A DNA stretch of 46,845 nt, taken from positions 1 to 46,845 of the forward strand of contig JAPPMB010000085.1 in assembly GCA_028819255.1 (NCBI GenBank), written 5' to 3'. Numbering within the stretch: position 1 is the stretch's first letter; each line of letters begins with the position of its first letter. Shown here in pieces: positions 10,201-17,378 of the stretch. The notes beneath the pieces are model-generated. The model was not told where the DNA came from and ran no database searches. It worked only from the letters and a program-made list of their open reading frames with translations. Source of the stretch: Bryobacterales bacterium. GTDB taxonomy: Bacteria > Acidobacteriota > Terriglobia > Bryobacterales > UBA6623. Both the position numbers and the translations under genes were made by a program.

Positions 10201-10388
10201 GGACCGCTGACGACTCTTCGGACCGCTCCCGTCTCCACCCGCTCGGCGGTCACCGCCGCGTCCGGCACGGCGGCTCCGGTCGGATCGACGACGCTTCCGT
10301 GAATCCTTCCGCTTGTCTGCTGGCCAAGGCAGATCCCAGCCCCCAGCGCCAGCACGCACAGGCTGGCCGCGACTCGCACTCGATACAT
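7212..10388 (-). CDS. Oar-like TonB-dependent receptor with carboxypeptidase-regulatory domain
   Basis: This is a very large outer-membrane receptor of about 1058 residues. I chose ATG 10388 (MYRVRVAASLCVLALG...) because it places a clean signal peptide ending at CLGQ right at the start, with AGGATGGG as ribosome site. The in-frame ATG at 10397 is a near alternative. After the signal comes a CarboxypepD_reg-like beta-sandwich (GRIHGSVVDPTGAAVPDAAV... SGPEGLYAIPALPLGSY). A plug-like region follows (LPLNGRNFLELSLLVPG, typical of acidobacterial Oar-like proteins), then a long beta-barrel ending with the hydrophobic C-terminus VQLGVKLIF. Members import polymers or large ligands using TonB energy; the ligand here is unknown. 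It converges on dapB with only 10 nt between the stops. Confidence 0.92.
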   Translation of the reverse strand: MYRVRVAASLCVLALGAGICLGQQTSGRIHGSVVDPTGAAVPDAAVTAERVETGAVRRVVSGPEGLYAIPALPLGSYRLTVTADGFRPAAGERIGLAIGGDARADFVLEVGAATDEVTVSGVLSALDTSSAAISSVIPNRFIVSLPLNGRNFLELSLLVPGAVPAATGSPGSERGRFALQTNGARETANSFLYDGVYAVDPILNSFAFAPPVDAVREFRIQTSNSEAGLGRNSGGQISVAIKQGTNELHGTMYEFLRNDHFDARNFFSRPNDPVPTLRRNQFGASAGGPLVRNSAFVFANFEGLREARSVTKTTNVPTMAERAGDFSGPGSRPPLNFLTRQPFPNASLPFMNPIGQAVAGLYPEPNREVAGQNYVAAPVGDDRTAKFDVRADQRLGARGQLSGRYSFSDSSRLEPYAAQQFSSLPGYGNNLDQRGQNVMVAETHTLASRWINEARFGFNRIGNRTIHQNSGTSLNSEVGLPDFATRDIDLGLSFIQVTGFSSLGGEYNNPQVSTVTTWQVSDTLSYSRGRHLVQLGFEQRGIRQDGFRNVLSRGSLFFTDLAYTQNAFADLLLGLPSYTLAARSETTQAARTGATNAFATDTWRLSKTVTLSLGLRYEYNVPAYDAEDAASVYDPDGQQIVQLGQGGLPRSGFHSDRNNLAPRISLAVRPLGTERAVIRAGWGVFYNFSDLAAGQGVYFNPPFFRSFLYIPSRTALVTIAQPWPAGRDAPLPPSVTTYDRDLRTSYAQQWNFTIQTELVEDTVLSIGYNGSRGTKLIGVRDINQPAPSPAQPNYRPLPTFSDINLIASSFDSAYHSLQAQFQCRFQTGLTGLFSYTWSKSLDNASNFFASAGDANYAQDSNNISAERARSSFDVPHRFSGSFVYELPVGPGKKWGSGLGRGAGGLLGGWQLNGIVTMQAGQPYTVALPGEVDNSNTGRSSYGFGAGDRPDLIGDPGLASPDPQKWFDTAAFAMPAFGSFGNAGRNIIGGPGLANVDLSVLKDFEVSDSATLQVRVEFFNTLNTPNFLNPNVFFGTPGFGRVLAARDGREVQLGVKLIF

Positions 10389-10494
10389 GATTCCCATCCT
10401 ATGACAGACATGGCGAGCAATCGCCGAGGTTGGTGTCGCGGGCGGGCGGCCACGCCCGACCGGCGGGAACGCTGCCGCCGCGGTCGCGACCCGG

Positions 10495-10514
10495 TTCGGC
10501 CCGCCGGGGCCGAA
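10495..10514. promoter_or_regulatory. Perfect inverted repeat in a divergent promoter region
   Basis: TTCGGCCC and GGGCCGAA form an 8-bp perfect stem around loop GCCG. It lies between the divergent TonB receptor and ADP-ribosylglycohydrolase genes and just before a TATAGT -10-like box at 10532-10537. It could be an operator or a hairpin. Confidence 0.35.
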
Positions 10515-10653
10515 TGGCGGCAAGGCAACGCGGTATAGTCGGGATCGCAGCGGGACGCCACGCCGATGGCGCCATGTGGCCGCGCTTGGCGAGGTTCAGC
10601 AGATGGACGGCCTCCGAGGGCGGGTCGGTTGCAGAGTTCCAGAGGAGGATTTC

Positions 10654-11871
10654 ATGAATTCTAAGAGCGCATCCGGAGCCCTGTTTCTGGCGATCGCCGT
10701 GCTGGTGTCGTGCTCCAGCATGGAACAGGCCGCTGTGACGGCTGGAGACGGAGACACCGAGCCGGTCCGCACGCTCACCGCCAGCGAATACTACGAGAAG
10801 ATCCATGGTGCATGGCTGGGAGCCGCGGTCGCGGGCGCCCTGGGCATGAGCGTCGAGGGGATGCACTACGACGCACTCAAGCCGTATCTGACCAAGCTGG
10901 GCCAGTGGCCGCTGACCGAGTACATCAAGTCGCTGCCTCCGCAGCGCGACGCGAAACGCAAGCAGTGGTACACGGCGGAAAACTGGGGGCCAGTCGGGTT
11001 CGGACCAGACGACGACACGCTCTACCAGGTGGCAAACCTCCTGCTGCTCGAGGAAAAAGGTCCCGACATCACGAGCCAGGACATCGCGGACAAGTGGCTC
11101 GCCTCGTTCTCGGTCTTCGAGGCCCAGAACTGCGGGCGCGCGGTCAGGGTGGCGGAGAGACTCCTGAAGGAGGGCGTCAAGCCTCCCGAGTCCGGCCAGC
11201 ACGAGATGGGCGAGTTCATGGGCGGCCAGATGAAGGGGGAGTTCTGGGGCTACATGCTGCCGGGAAATCCGGAAGCGGCCGCGGAGTACGGACGCATCGA
11301 CGCGGAAGTGTCGTTCCACACCGACGGCGTCTACGGGGAGATGTTCATGGCGGCCCTGACCGCTGAGGCATTCTTCGAGTCCGACCCCGAAAAGCTGCTG
11401 CAGGCGGGGCTGGCCGTGATCCCGGAGGACTGCGACTACGCGCGCTGTATCCGAGATGTCATGGAGTGGCACGACCAGTGGCCCGACGATTGGGAGAAGA
11501 CCCACCAGCAGATCGACATCAAGTGGGCTCCGGAAGGGGTTAAGAACCGTCGGGTCTTTCCGAACAACGCGGTCAACGCCCTGGCGCTTCTCTACGGCGG
11601 CGGCGACTTCGACAAGACCATCTCGATCGCGGTCATGGCGGGCTGGGACACGGACACGAACGCCGGTGATGTCGGGCCCGTGATGGGGGTCATCCTCGGC
11701 CCCGGGGCGATCGCCGAGAAGTGGACAGATCCGATTTCGAACACGTTCCGCACAGACGTGAAGGGCGCCGAAGAGTGGAAGATCGACCAGCTGGCGCGAC
11801 GCACAGCTGCCATGGGGGCGAAGATGACGGCGGCCAAGTCCGCAGGCCTGGTCGAGATCATCGGGCAGTAG
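10654..11871 (+). CDS. Lipoprotein ADP-ribosylglycohydrolase-fold protein
   Basis: The protein has 405 residues. ATG 10654 is preceded by a strong AGAGGAGG site. Residues 1-20 form a lipoprotein signal with lipobox L-V-S-C (Cys20), so the product should be anchored outside the inner membrane. The mature part is the all-helical ADP-ribosylglycohydrolase (ARH/DraG) family. It has IHGAWLGAAVAGALG (50-64), the metal-binding DDDT (119-122), and near the C-terminus MAGWDTDTNAGDVGPVMG, carrying the second metal-site aspartates. Classical members remove ADP-ribose from proteins in the cytoplasm. The exported location and the sulfatase 4 nt downstream suggest a catabolic N- or O-glycoside hydrolase role instead, which is inference. 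Confidence 0.88.
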   Translation: MNSKSASGALFLAIAVLVSCSSMEQAAVTAGDGDTEPVRTLTASEYYEKIHGAWLGAAVAGALGMSVEGMHYDALKPYLTKLGQWPLTEYIKSLPPQRDAKRKQWYTAENWGPVGFGPDDDTLYQVANLLLLEEKGPDITSQDIADKWLASFSVFEAQNCGRAVRVAERLLKEGVKPPESGQHEMGEFMGGQMKGEFWGYMLPGNPEAAAEYGRIDAEVSFHTDGVYGEMFMAALTAEAFFESDPEKLLQAGLAVIPEDCDYARCIRDVMEWHDQWPDDWEKTHQQIDIKWAPEGVKNRRVFPNNAVNALALLYGGGDFDKTISIAVMAGWDTDTNAGDVGPVMGVILGPGAIAEKWTDPISNTFRTDVKGAEEWKIDQLARRTAAMGAKMTAAKSAGLVEIIGQ

Positions 11872-11875
11872 AGGA

Positions 11876-13342
11876 TTGCGGCGGCTGTCGGGCGACGAGG
11901 CGGCGGGCATCCGCGCCGCGGCCCCTCGGAGGCGTGACTTTCTCGCGGCCAGCGCGCTCGCGGTTCTCTCTCCGAGGCTCAAGGCGGCTTCCGCACGCCC
12001 GAACATCCTGTTCGCGATCTCGGACGACCAGTCCTTCGCGCACACCGGGGCCTCCGGCGACCCCGTTGTTCGCACCCCTGCGTTCGACCGCGTTGCTTCG
12101 GAAGGAGTTCGATTCTCCCACGCCTTCTGCAGCTCCCCGTCATGCACGCCCTCTCGCGGCGCGATCCTGACAGGGCAGGAATGCTACCGCCTCGAAGAAG
12201 GAGTGAACCTCTGGAGCTCCCTGCCAGCCAGATTCGAGACCTTTCCCGACCTGCTCGAGGCGGCCGGATATCATGTCGGCTACACGCGCAAGGGATGGGG
12301 GCCGGGAAGTCTGGATGCCAGCGGCCGAACGCGCAATCCCGCGGGGCCGAGGTTTGGCGACTTCCGGTCGTTCCACGATGCCGGGCCGTCCGGCGCGCCG
12401 TTCTGTTTCTGGTTTGGCAGCAACGATCCCCACCGCCGCTACGAGAAGGGCTCCGGCCGGGCGAGCGGCCTCCGCCCCGAAGGCGTCCCGGTACCCGAGT
12501 TTCTTCCAGACGCCACCGAAATCCGCAGCGACATTCTGGACTACTACTTCGAGATCGAGCGCTTTGACCGCCAGCTAGGCGAGATTCTCGCCTTTCTGGA
12601 GGAACGCAGCCAGCTGGACAACACGATCGTGATCGTCACCAGCGACAACGGGATGCCGTTCCCGCGCGCCAAGGCCGACCTGTACGACTACGGATCCCGA
12701 GTGCCCCTTGCTGTCCGCTGGCCCGACAGGATTCCGGGCGGACGGGTTACCAGCGACTTCGTCAGCCTGGTCGACCTTGCGCCGACGATTCTCGAGGCGG
12801 CGCAGCTCGAACCTCCGTCCGACATGACAGGCGTGAGCCTGCTGAGCCTTCTGGAATCAGACGGCCAAGGACGGATCGAACCCGGCAGAGACCAGGTGAT
12901 CCTGGCCCGCGAACGCCACACACCGTGGCGCGCCGGGAGAGTCGGTTACCCGATGCGCGGGATTCGGACGCACTGGCACTTCTACATCCGCAACCTCGAG
13001 CCGGACCGCTGGCCTGCAGGCGACCCACCGATATTCGGAGAAGTGGATCCGTCTCCCACCAAGGACTACATGCGCGACCGGAAGGACACGCCAGGCGTCA
13101 AGCGCTACTTCGAGGCTGCGTTCTCGAAACGCCCCGGCGAGGAGCTGTACGACCTTTCCACCGACCCCGGGCAGATGAGGAACGTTGCCGGCAGGGATTC
13201 CTACGCCGCAATCAAGCAATCCCTCGCGTCCCGCCTGGACGATCACCTGATGGCGACCCTCGACCCCAGGGCGCTTGGCCGTCCGCCCACCTGGGAGGCA
13301 GATCCGCACTACGGCCGGCTCAGGCTGGAGGACCGTCGCTGA
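11876..13342 (+). CDS. Sulfatase (type I, Tat-like signal)
   Basis: Sulfatase of the alkaline-phosphatase superfamily, about 488 residues. No ATG precedes the conserved sequence. TTG 11876 is the only plausible start, 4 nt after the upstream stop. A twin-arginine-like signal RRRDFLAASALAVLS spans residues 18-32. The catalytic core starts PNILFAISDDQ (metal aspartates 50-51). The CTPSR motif at residues 90-94 provides the cysteine that is matured to formylglycine. Later come VTSDNGMPFPRAK (metal Asp/Asn) and LAPTILEAAQLE. It closely resembles the sulfatase at 17379-18905 (shared D-D-Q, RVA, TGQ, LYDYGSRVPLAV, YIRNLEP/YIRNFEP). The substrate is probably a sulfated polysaccharide or small sulfate ester. 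It likely forms an operon with the upstream ARH-fold lipoprotein. Confidence 0.93.
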   Translation: MRRLSGDEAAGIRAAAPRRRDFLAASALAVLSPRLKAASARPNILFAISDDQSFAHTGASGDPVVRTPAFDRVASEGVRFSHAFCSSPSCTPSRGAILTGQECYRLEEGVNLWSSLPARFETFPDLLEAAGYHVGYTRKGWGPGSLDASGRTRNPAGPRFGDFRSFHDAGPSGAPFCFWFGSNDPHRRYEKGSGRASGLRPEGVPVPEFLPDATEIRSDILDYYFEIERFDRQLGEILAFLEERSQLDNTIVIVTSDNGMPFPRAKADLYDYGSRVPLAVRWPDRIPGGRVTSDFVSLVDLAPTILEAAQLEPPSDMTGVSLLSLLESDGQGRIEPGRDQVILARERHTPWRAGRVGYPMRGIRTHWHFYIRNLEPDRWPAGDPPIFGEVDPSPTKDYMRDRKDTPGVKRYFEAAFSKRPGEELYDLSTDPGQMRNVAGRDSYAAIKQSLASRLDDHLMATLDPRALGRPPTWEADPHYGRLRLEDRR

Positions 13343-13908
13343 GGTCCCGGACGCCGCAGGGCGCATGGCGGGAATCCCGAGAGCGATTCATCGTCGAGAC
13401 GACTTCGAGTTCTCAGATTTCCCTGGTTCGTCGCAACGGTCCTGCCGCCGCCCGTCCCCGGAGTTGGAGCGGGCCCAGAAAATCGAGGGCTATGTGCCGC
13501 CCCGCTACGCCGTTCGCAGCTTCCAGAACGACGGCGCGCTGTCGGCCAACGAGAATCCCGACCGAGTCCCGTTTACGCACCCTATGCAGGTAGTCCGGCG
13601 GTTTTCCCTGCGAGGAGCCGCCGGCACCTTCAGCGGGTTGCACTCGAGGAGATCCTTGAAGAGCGCGCCGGGCGAGGCCGTGGTCAGGCCAAGCCCCGTT
13701 GCGTGCGTGGGAAGTCGGGCAGATACAAGATCCGACACCGCGATCCACTGCGACCCAGAATCCATCAGTAGAGGCCAAGCATTGCCGCTCCAGCCTATTC
13801 TGTGAAGAGGGCCGGGCCTACATGTGTGGATCCCCTATGAATTCTGACCCCAGAGTTGGCATCTGGCTGATGCCTAACGGCCGCGACCTGGGCTAACTGG
13901 AGGATTTC
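13343..13908. other. Gap with no supportable gene
   Basis: Open frames here are short and look like by-products of GC-rich sequence. On the + strand a stretch around 13450-13600 (ELERAQKIEGYVPPRY...) has protein-like composition but no start, and I do not recognise it. Around 13822-13896 a short frame (MCGSPMNSDPRVGIWL...) ends 12 nt before the next gene and could be a leader peptide or chance. Confidence 0.4.
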
Positions 13909-14142
13909 TTGATTCGGATGATCCCAAGTAAAGATCCAGTTTTTCCACAGTCTCAAAGATATGTCCGATCGGTGCGCAAATATGGAGAAGCTAAGTCAAT
14001 CGGAAAGGCGCACTCTTATTCTTGGCTCTCGGTGCAGGATGTACCGGTCGCGATGAGATGGGCGATTGACAATCTGAATACGGAGGATTCATCTCTAATG
14101 GCAGATTCTGTCCTATGGATGAGAGATCTCTACCATCTCTGA
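13909..14142 (+). CDS. Small AT-richer hypothetical protein
   Basis: A 77-residue frame beginning TTG at 13909, preceded by a good GGAGG ribosome site 6-7 nt upstream. The base composition is visibly less GC-rich than its neighbours (runs such as AAAGATCC, TTTTTCC, AATATGG). Its product is hydrophilic and mixed in charge, with no signal peptide or membrane segment. I do not recognise a family. The composition contrast suggests recent acquisition or a remnant of a mobile gene. The second in-frame codon ATG at 13918 is an alternative start. Confidence 0.45.
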   Translation: MIRMIPSKDPVFPQSQRYVRSVRKYGEAKSIGKAHSYSWLSVQDVPVAMRWAIDNLNTEDSSLMADSVLWMRDLYHL

Positions 14143-14182
14143 TGCTTCTCATTATTGACCCTAGACCGCAATCCACCTAGCG

Positions 14183-14188
14183 TATACT
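14183..14188 (+). promoter_or_regulatory. Candidate -10 box of the alpha/beta hydrolase gene
   Basis: TATACT lies 28 nt before the GTG start of the hydrolase. A TTGACC at 14155 is 22 nt upstream, too far to be a standard -35, so this is a tentative promoter. Confidence 0.35.
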
Positions 14189-14215
14189 GTTCGGCGATCC
14201 GAGGGGGAGGCAATC

Positions 14216-15028
14216 GTGAGATCACTGCAGCTTTTCAGATTCCACTGGTTCGTCGTAGCGGGCCTGCTCCTGGCGGCCCACGCGATTGCCCCTGGTCAGG
14301 CTCCCGAGGCGGGGGAGTCACCGGAGTGGGTACGCCTATACGAGCCGATGTCCGACAGCGAGATGCCATACCGTCTCATGAGGCCAATCGGATTCGATCC
14401 GGCCGAGCAGTACCCGGTGATCGTGTCGCTGCACGGTGGGGGCGGGCGCGGAACGGACAACCGGCGGCAGTTGCGTGTCTGGAACAGGCTTCTGGCCGAG
14501 GAGGCGAGGCGCTCCAGGCATCCAAGCTATGTTCTCGCCCCTCAATCCCCGCGCCTTTGGGACGAATGGCACCTCGAGAGGATCAAGCAGATCGTCGTGA
14601 CACTGCCGTCCGCCGACATGGACAGGATCTACGTGCTTGGACACTCCATGGGCGGGCACGGTTCATTCAATCTTCTTCAGCTCGATCCCGGGTACTTCGC
14701 GGCGGCGGCCCCTTCGGCGGGCAGTGGTCGCGGCGAGGACGCCGAGTTCATTGATCCGGCACTGATCAAGGACATTCCGATCTGGGCCTTTCACGGAGAC
14801 AAGGACACAGTGGCTCCGTATGAGCGCGCACAGGAACTCTTCGCCGAGATGAAGTCGCTGGACGGCAACCTGAAGCTGACAACGTTCGCAGGCGATGGTC
14901 ACGGCACCGCCGCAAAGATGATTACGGGAAGCGACAACGGCAGCACCTCTTGCGCGAGCGACCGGTGTGATCCGGAGCCGGACATGCTCAAGTGGCTCTT
15001 CGGCCGGTCACTCGCAGACAGCAGATAG
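14216..15028 (+). CDS. Secreted alpha/beta hydrolase (esterase/depolymerase-like)
   Basis: The protein has 270 residues, starting GTG after a strong GAGGGGGAGG site. A signal peptide (FHWFVVAGLLLAAHA) ends near residue 28. The mature protein is an alpha/beta hydrolase of the prolyl-oligopeptidase/PHB-depolymerase-like esterase type. LHGGGGRG (72-79) is the oxyanion loop, GHSMGG (142-147) carries nucleophile Ser144, HGDKDTVAP (193-201) supplies the acidic residue, and GDGHG (226-230) the catalytic His229. These proteins commonly hydrolyse carboxyl esters, including acyl or feruloyl groups on polysaccharides. Its place among sulfatases suggests removal of polymer decorations, which is inference. 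Confidence 0.88.
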   Translation: MRSLQLFRFHWFVVAGLLLAAHAIAPGQAPEAGESPEWVRLYEPMSDSEMPYRLMRPIGFDPAEQYPVIVSLHGGGGRGTDNRRQLRVWNRLLAEEARRSRHPSYVLAPQSPRLWDEWHLERIKQIVVTLPSADMDRIYVLGHSMGGHGSFNLLQLDPGYFAAAAPSAGSGRGEDAEFIDPALIKDIPIWAFHGDKDTVAPYERAQELFAEMKSLDGNLKLTTFAGDGHGTAAKMITGSDNGSTSCASDRCDPEPDMLKWLFGRSLADSR

Positions 15029-15701
15029 ACAGTAGTCCGGATTGCGGCTGCCGGCGCGGTCCGTGGCGTCTGCAGGGCTGGAGCACCCGGTGACGATCCA
15101 CTCTCGCATCCGGGTCGGTCGCAGGGGTCCAGTGTCGGATTCACAATGCCGCGCCGCCGTCAGTCTCCCCGGCCTTCGCCAGCCTGGAATTGGGCCGTAC
15201 AGGGTTCTCAGCGAATCGGGCGCACCACCCGATTTCAGCACCTGTCGGGCACAGGCTGCGGCGCTGTTTGACGAGGCTCGGCGACAAGAGCCACAACCCT
15301 CCGGCCAGTGCTGAAGGCGCTGACGGGAGGTGTGTCGCTGCGTGGCCGAATGGGTTTCAGTGACAGTTGTCGGGATTCACTACGAGCGCGAGTTCATCGG
15401 CAACCGCTTTCCAGCTGAAATCCTGCCGAAGGGCCAGCAGGAGACCGTCGAGCGCTGGGGGGCGGGCGAAGCTAGGCCCGGAGCCGTCCCAGACTCCCTA
15501 TCAGATGGTTCGCCCAAGGACGGCTACCGCATTGTCCGGGACGAATTCTCCCACGGCTCCGGCTAACCCGGGCGACTCCAGCCGCTCGAGCCCAGCCGTC
15601 TCAACTCCCCAGCACTCAGAGATCACCGGCTTGGAGAGACAGCGCCGACAATGCCCGAGCACGAGAATCCTCAAGCCGTAGCCATCGGACTGCGAACGGG
15701 G
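15029..15701. other. Gap between convergent genes, no supportable gene
   Basis: About 670 nt between the convergent hydrolase and sulfatase genes. A 78-codon frame at 15330-15566 (+) has moderate composition (GIHYEREFIGNRFPAEILPKGQQ) but no ribosome site and no family I know. I see no terminator hairpin with a T-tract. Confidence 0.4.
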
Positions 15702-17159
15702 TCACTGGTTCGCCAGGACGTGCGTGGGCAGCGGAAGGAAGTCACTCTCCCGGATCATCCATCGCTCAAGTTCCAAGCGCAGGGACTGCTCGATCGATCT
15801 CATCTCTTCCTGCCCGGCGAGATTCTCCAGCTCGTAGGGATCGGCCTCGAGGTCATACAGTTCCAGCACGGGACGAGGATTCCGGAAGTAGAGGCGGTTG
15901 TGCAGACGCGAGAGCGTTCCGGCGCGATGCGCGGACTGCACGCCCAGCCACGCCTCGTTTTGCGGCATGTCGACCGGCGTGTAGCTTCGCTCCGGGAGCG
16001 CATTGTAGATGTAGCGGTATCTCCTGGATGTGATGGACCGTGAGAGGTCGAGGCCATCGGTCCGCGTGATGGGGCCCCAGTGCCAGCCGCGCTCGGCGAA
16101 GACGTGCGACCGGCCCGGGAACTCCTCTCCAAGCAGTGCGGGCAGAAAGCTCAGTCCGGTCATCCCAGGTAGCGCGTCAAGACCCGCAGCCGCCAGGATC
16201 GTCGGTGCCAGATCGACGCCGCTGACGAGAATGCTGCTTGCGGACCCCGGCGCGACGACACCCGGCCACCGGACGAGCAGCGGCACATGCGTGCCCCGGT
16301 CGAACAGCGTGCCCTTTCCGCGGAACAGCGCCTCGCCGTTATCGCCCATGAAGATCACGAGCGTGCTGTCCTCAAGCCCGCGACCCGCCAGCAGGCTCAT
16401 GATTGCCCCGACCCCTGCATCGAGGTCCCTTATTTCGGCGAGGAACCTCGCGTAGTCGACCCGGACTTCGGGAAGGTCCGGCCAGTCCGGCGGGAGGTCC
16501 AGCTTCGCCGGATCGATGTTCTCGTGATCGTCTCCGAAGCCGCGGTGAGGCTGGTTGAAGCCGAAGTAGAGGAAGAACGGCTTGCCGGCCGGAACCTTGT
16601 CCAGAGCGGCGGCCACCCTGCCCGACACCCTGGCCAAGTCGTCGCCCTTTGTCCGAGCTGAGCGTACAAAGTGATCGAAGCGCGCATCGAGGCTCCTCAT
16701 TCCAAGGGCGCTCAGTGTCTCCTGGACGTGCTCCGAGTCCCGCTGTCGCCCGTCCAGATGCTGGTGCCGACCGTCGAGACCGGTCCAGTAGCCGTTCTCG
16801 CGGAGCATGTCGGTGAAGAACGGGACGTCGGGCCGAGCGGGCTGCGCGAAGCGTGTGACGCCCAGGCCGACTGGAGAGCGTCCGGCGAAGATGGAGATCC
16901 GGGACGGGGCGCACTGCGGTGCGGCAGTGTAGGCACGGTCGAACCTCATGCCCGACGCGGCCAGAGCATCAAGATGCGGCGTGAGGTTGAAGCGCTTGCA
17001 GTTGCTGCTGCCGTAGCAGCCGATGTGCGGGACGCTGTGGTCGTCCGAGAGAATGAGCAGGATGTTGGGCTTCGGTGACGATGCGCTTCCGAGGGCCGAG
17101 ACCGGGGAGAGACCCGCAAGGGCCAGGACGATGCACGATGAGTAGCGGATCGGGACCAT
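15702..17159 (-). CDS. Secreted sulfatase (type I)
   Basis: The protein has 485 residues from ATG 17159, chosen because a signal peptide (CIVLALAGLSPVSALG) follows directly; the frame is open further upstream but that part looks non-coding. PNILLILSDDHS (31-42) holds the first metal aspartates, CAPSR (83-87) the formylglycine cysteine, GFNQPHRGF a substrate-side histidine, and IFMGDNGEALFRGKGTLFDRGTHVPLLVRWPG the second metal site and basic residues. The C-terminal region has ELYDLEADPYELENLAG, the usual closing motif of this sulfatase group. It lies 219 nt downstream of another sulfatase on the same strand. It is more distant from the other two sulfatases than they are from each other, so the substrate probably differs. 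Confidence 0.94.
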   Translation of the reverse strand: MVPIRYSSCIVLALAGLSPVSALGSASSPKPNILLILSDDHSVPHIGCYGSSNCKRFNLTPHLDALAASGMRFDRAYTAAPQCAPSRISIFAGRSPVGLGVTRFAQPARPDVPFFTDMLRENGYWTGLDGRHQHLDGRQRDSEHVQETLSALGMRSLDARFDHFVRSARTKGDDLARVSGRVAAALDKVPAGKPFFLYFGFNQPHRGFGDDHENIDPAKLDLPPDWPDLPEVRVDYARFLAEIRDLDAGVGAIMSLLAGRGLEDSTLVIFMGDNGEALFRGKGTLFDRGTHVPLLVRWPGVVAPGSASSILVSGVDLAPTILAAAGLDALPGMTGLSFLPALLGEEFPGRSHVFAERGWHWGPITRTDGLDLSRSITSRRYRYIYNALPERSYTPVDMPQNEAWLGVQSAHRAGTLSRLHNRLYFRNPRPVLELYDLEADPYELENLAGQEEMRSIEQSLRLELERWMIRESDFLPLPTHVLANQ

Positions 17160-17378
17160 TGCCCCCAATCGTACGGTGATCCGGATGCTGGAGCGAAATC
17201 TGTTTCCCGCCGCCGTCCGGCGTCGCCCAAGGGATCGTCGGCTCGGGCTGTCGCGGCACCGATTTCGCGGCTTGACCATCAAGGCCGGTGTGTTCCAGTC
17301 GGACGCACGCCCGACGGGCCGGTCGGCTTCTGCCGAATCTCACGGCAGCCCCGCTGTCGAAGAACCGCGAGTCCGCGG

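Noticed and set aside
13415..14260. Similarity between 13415-13441 and 14234-14260 suggesting a duplicated gene start
   Set aside because: Only about 20 of 27 bases agree and the reading frames do not match; likely chance.
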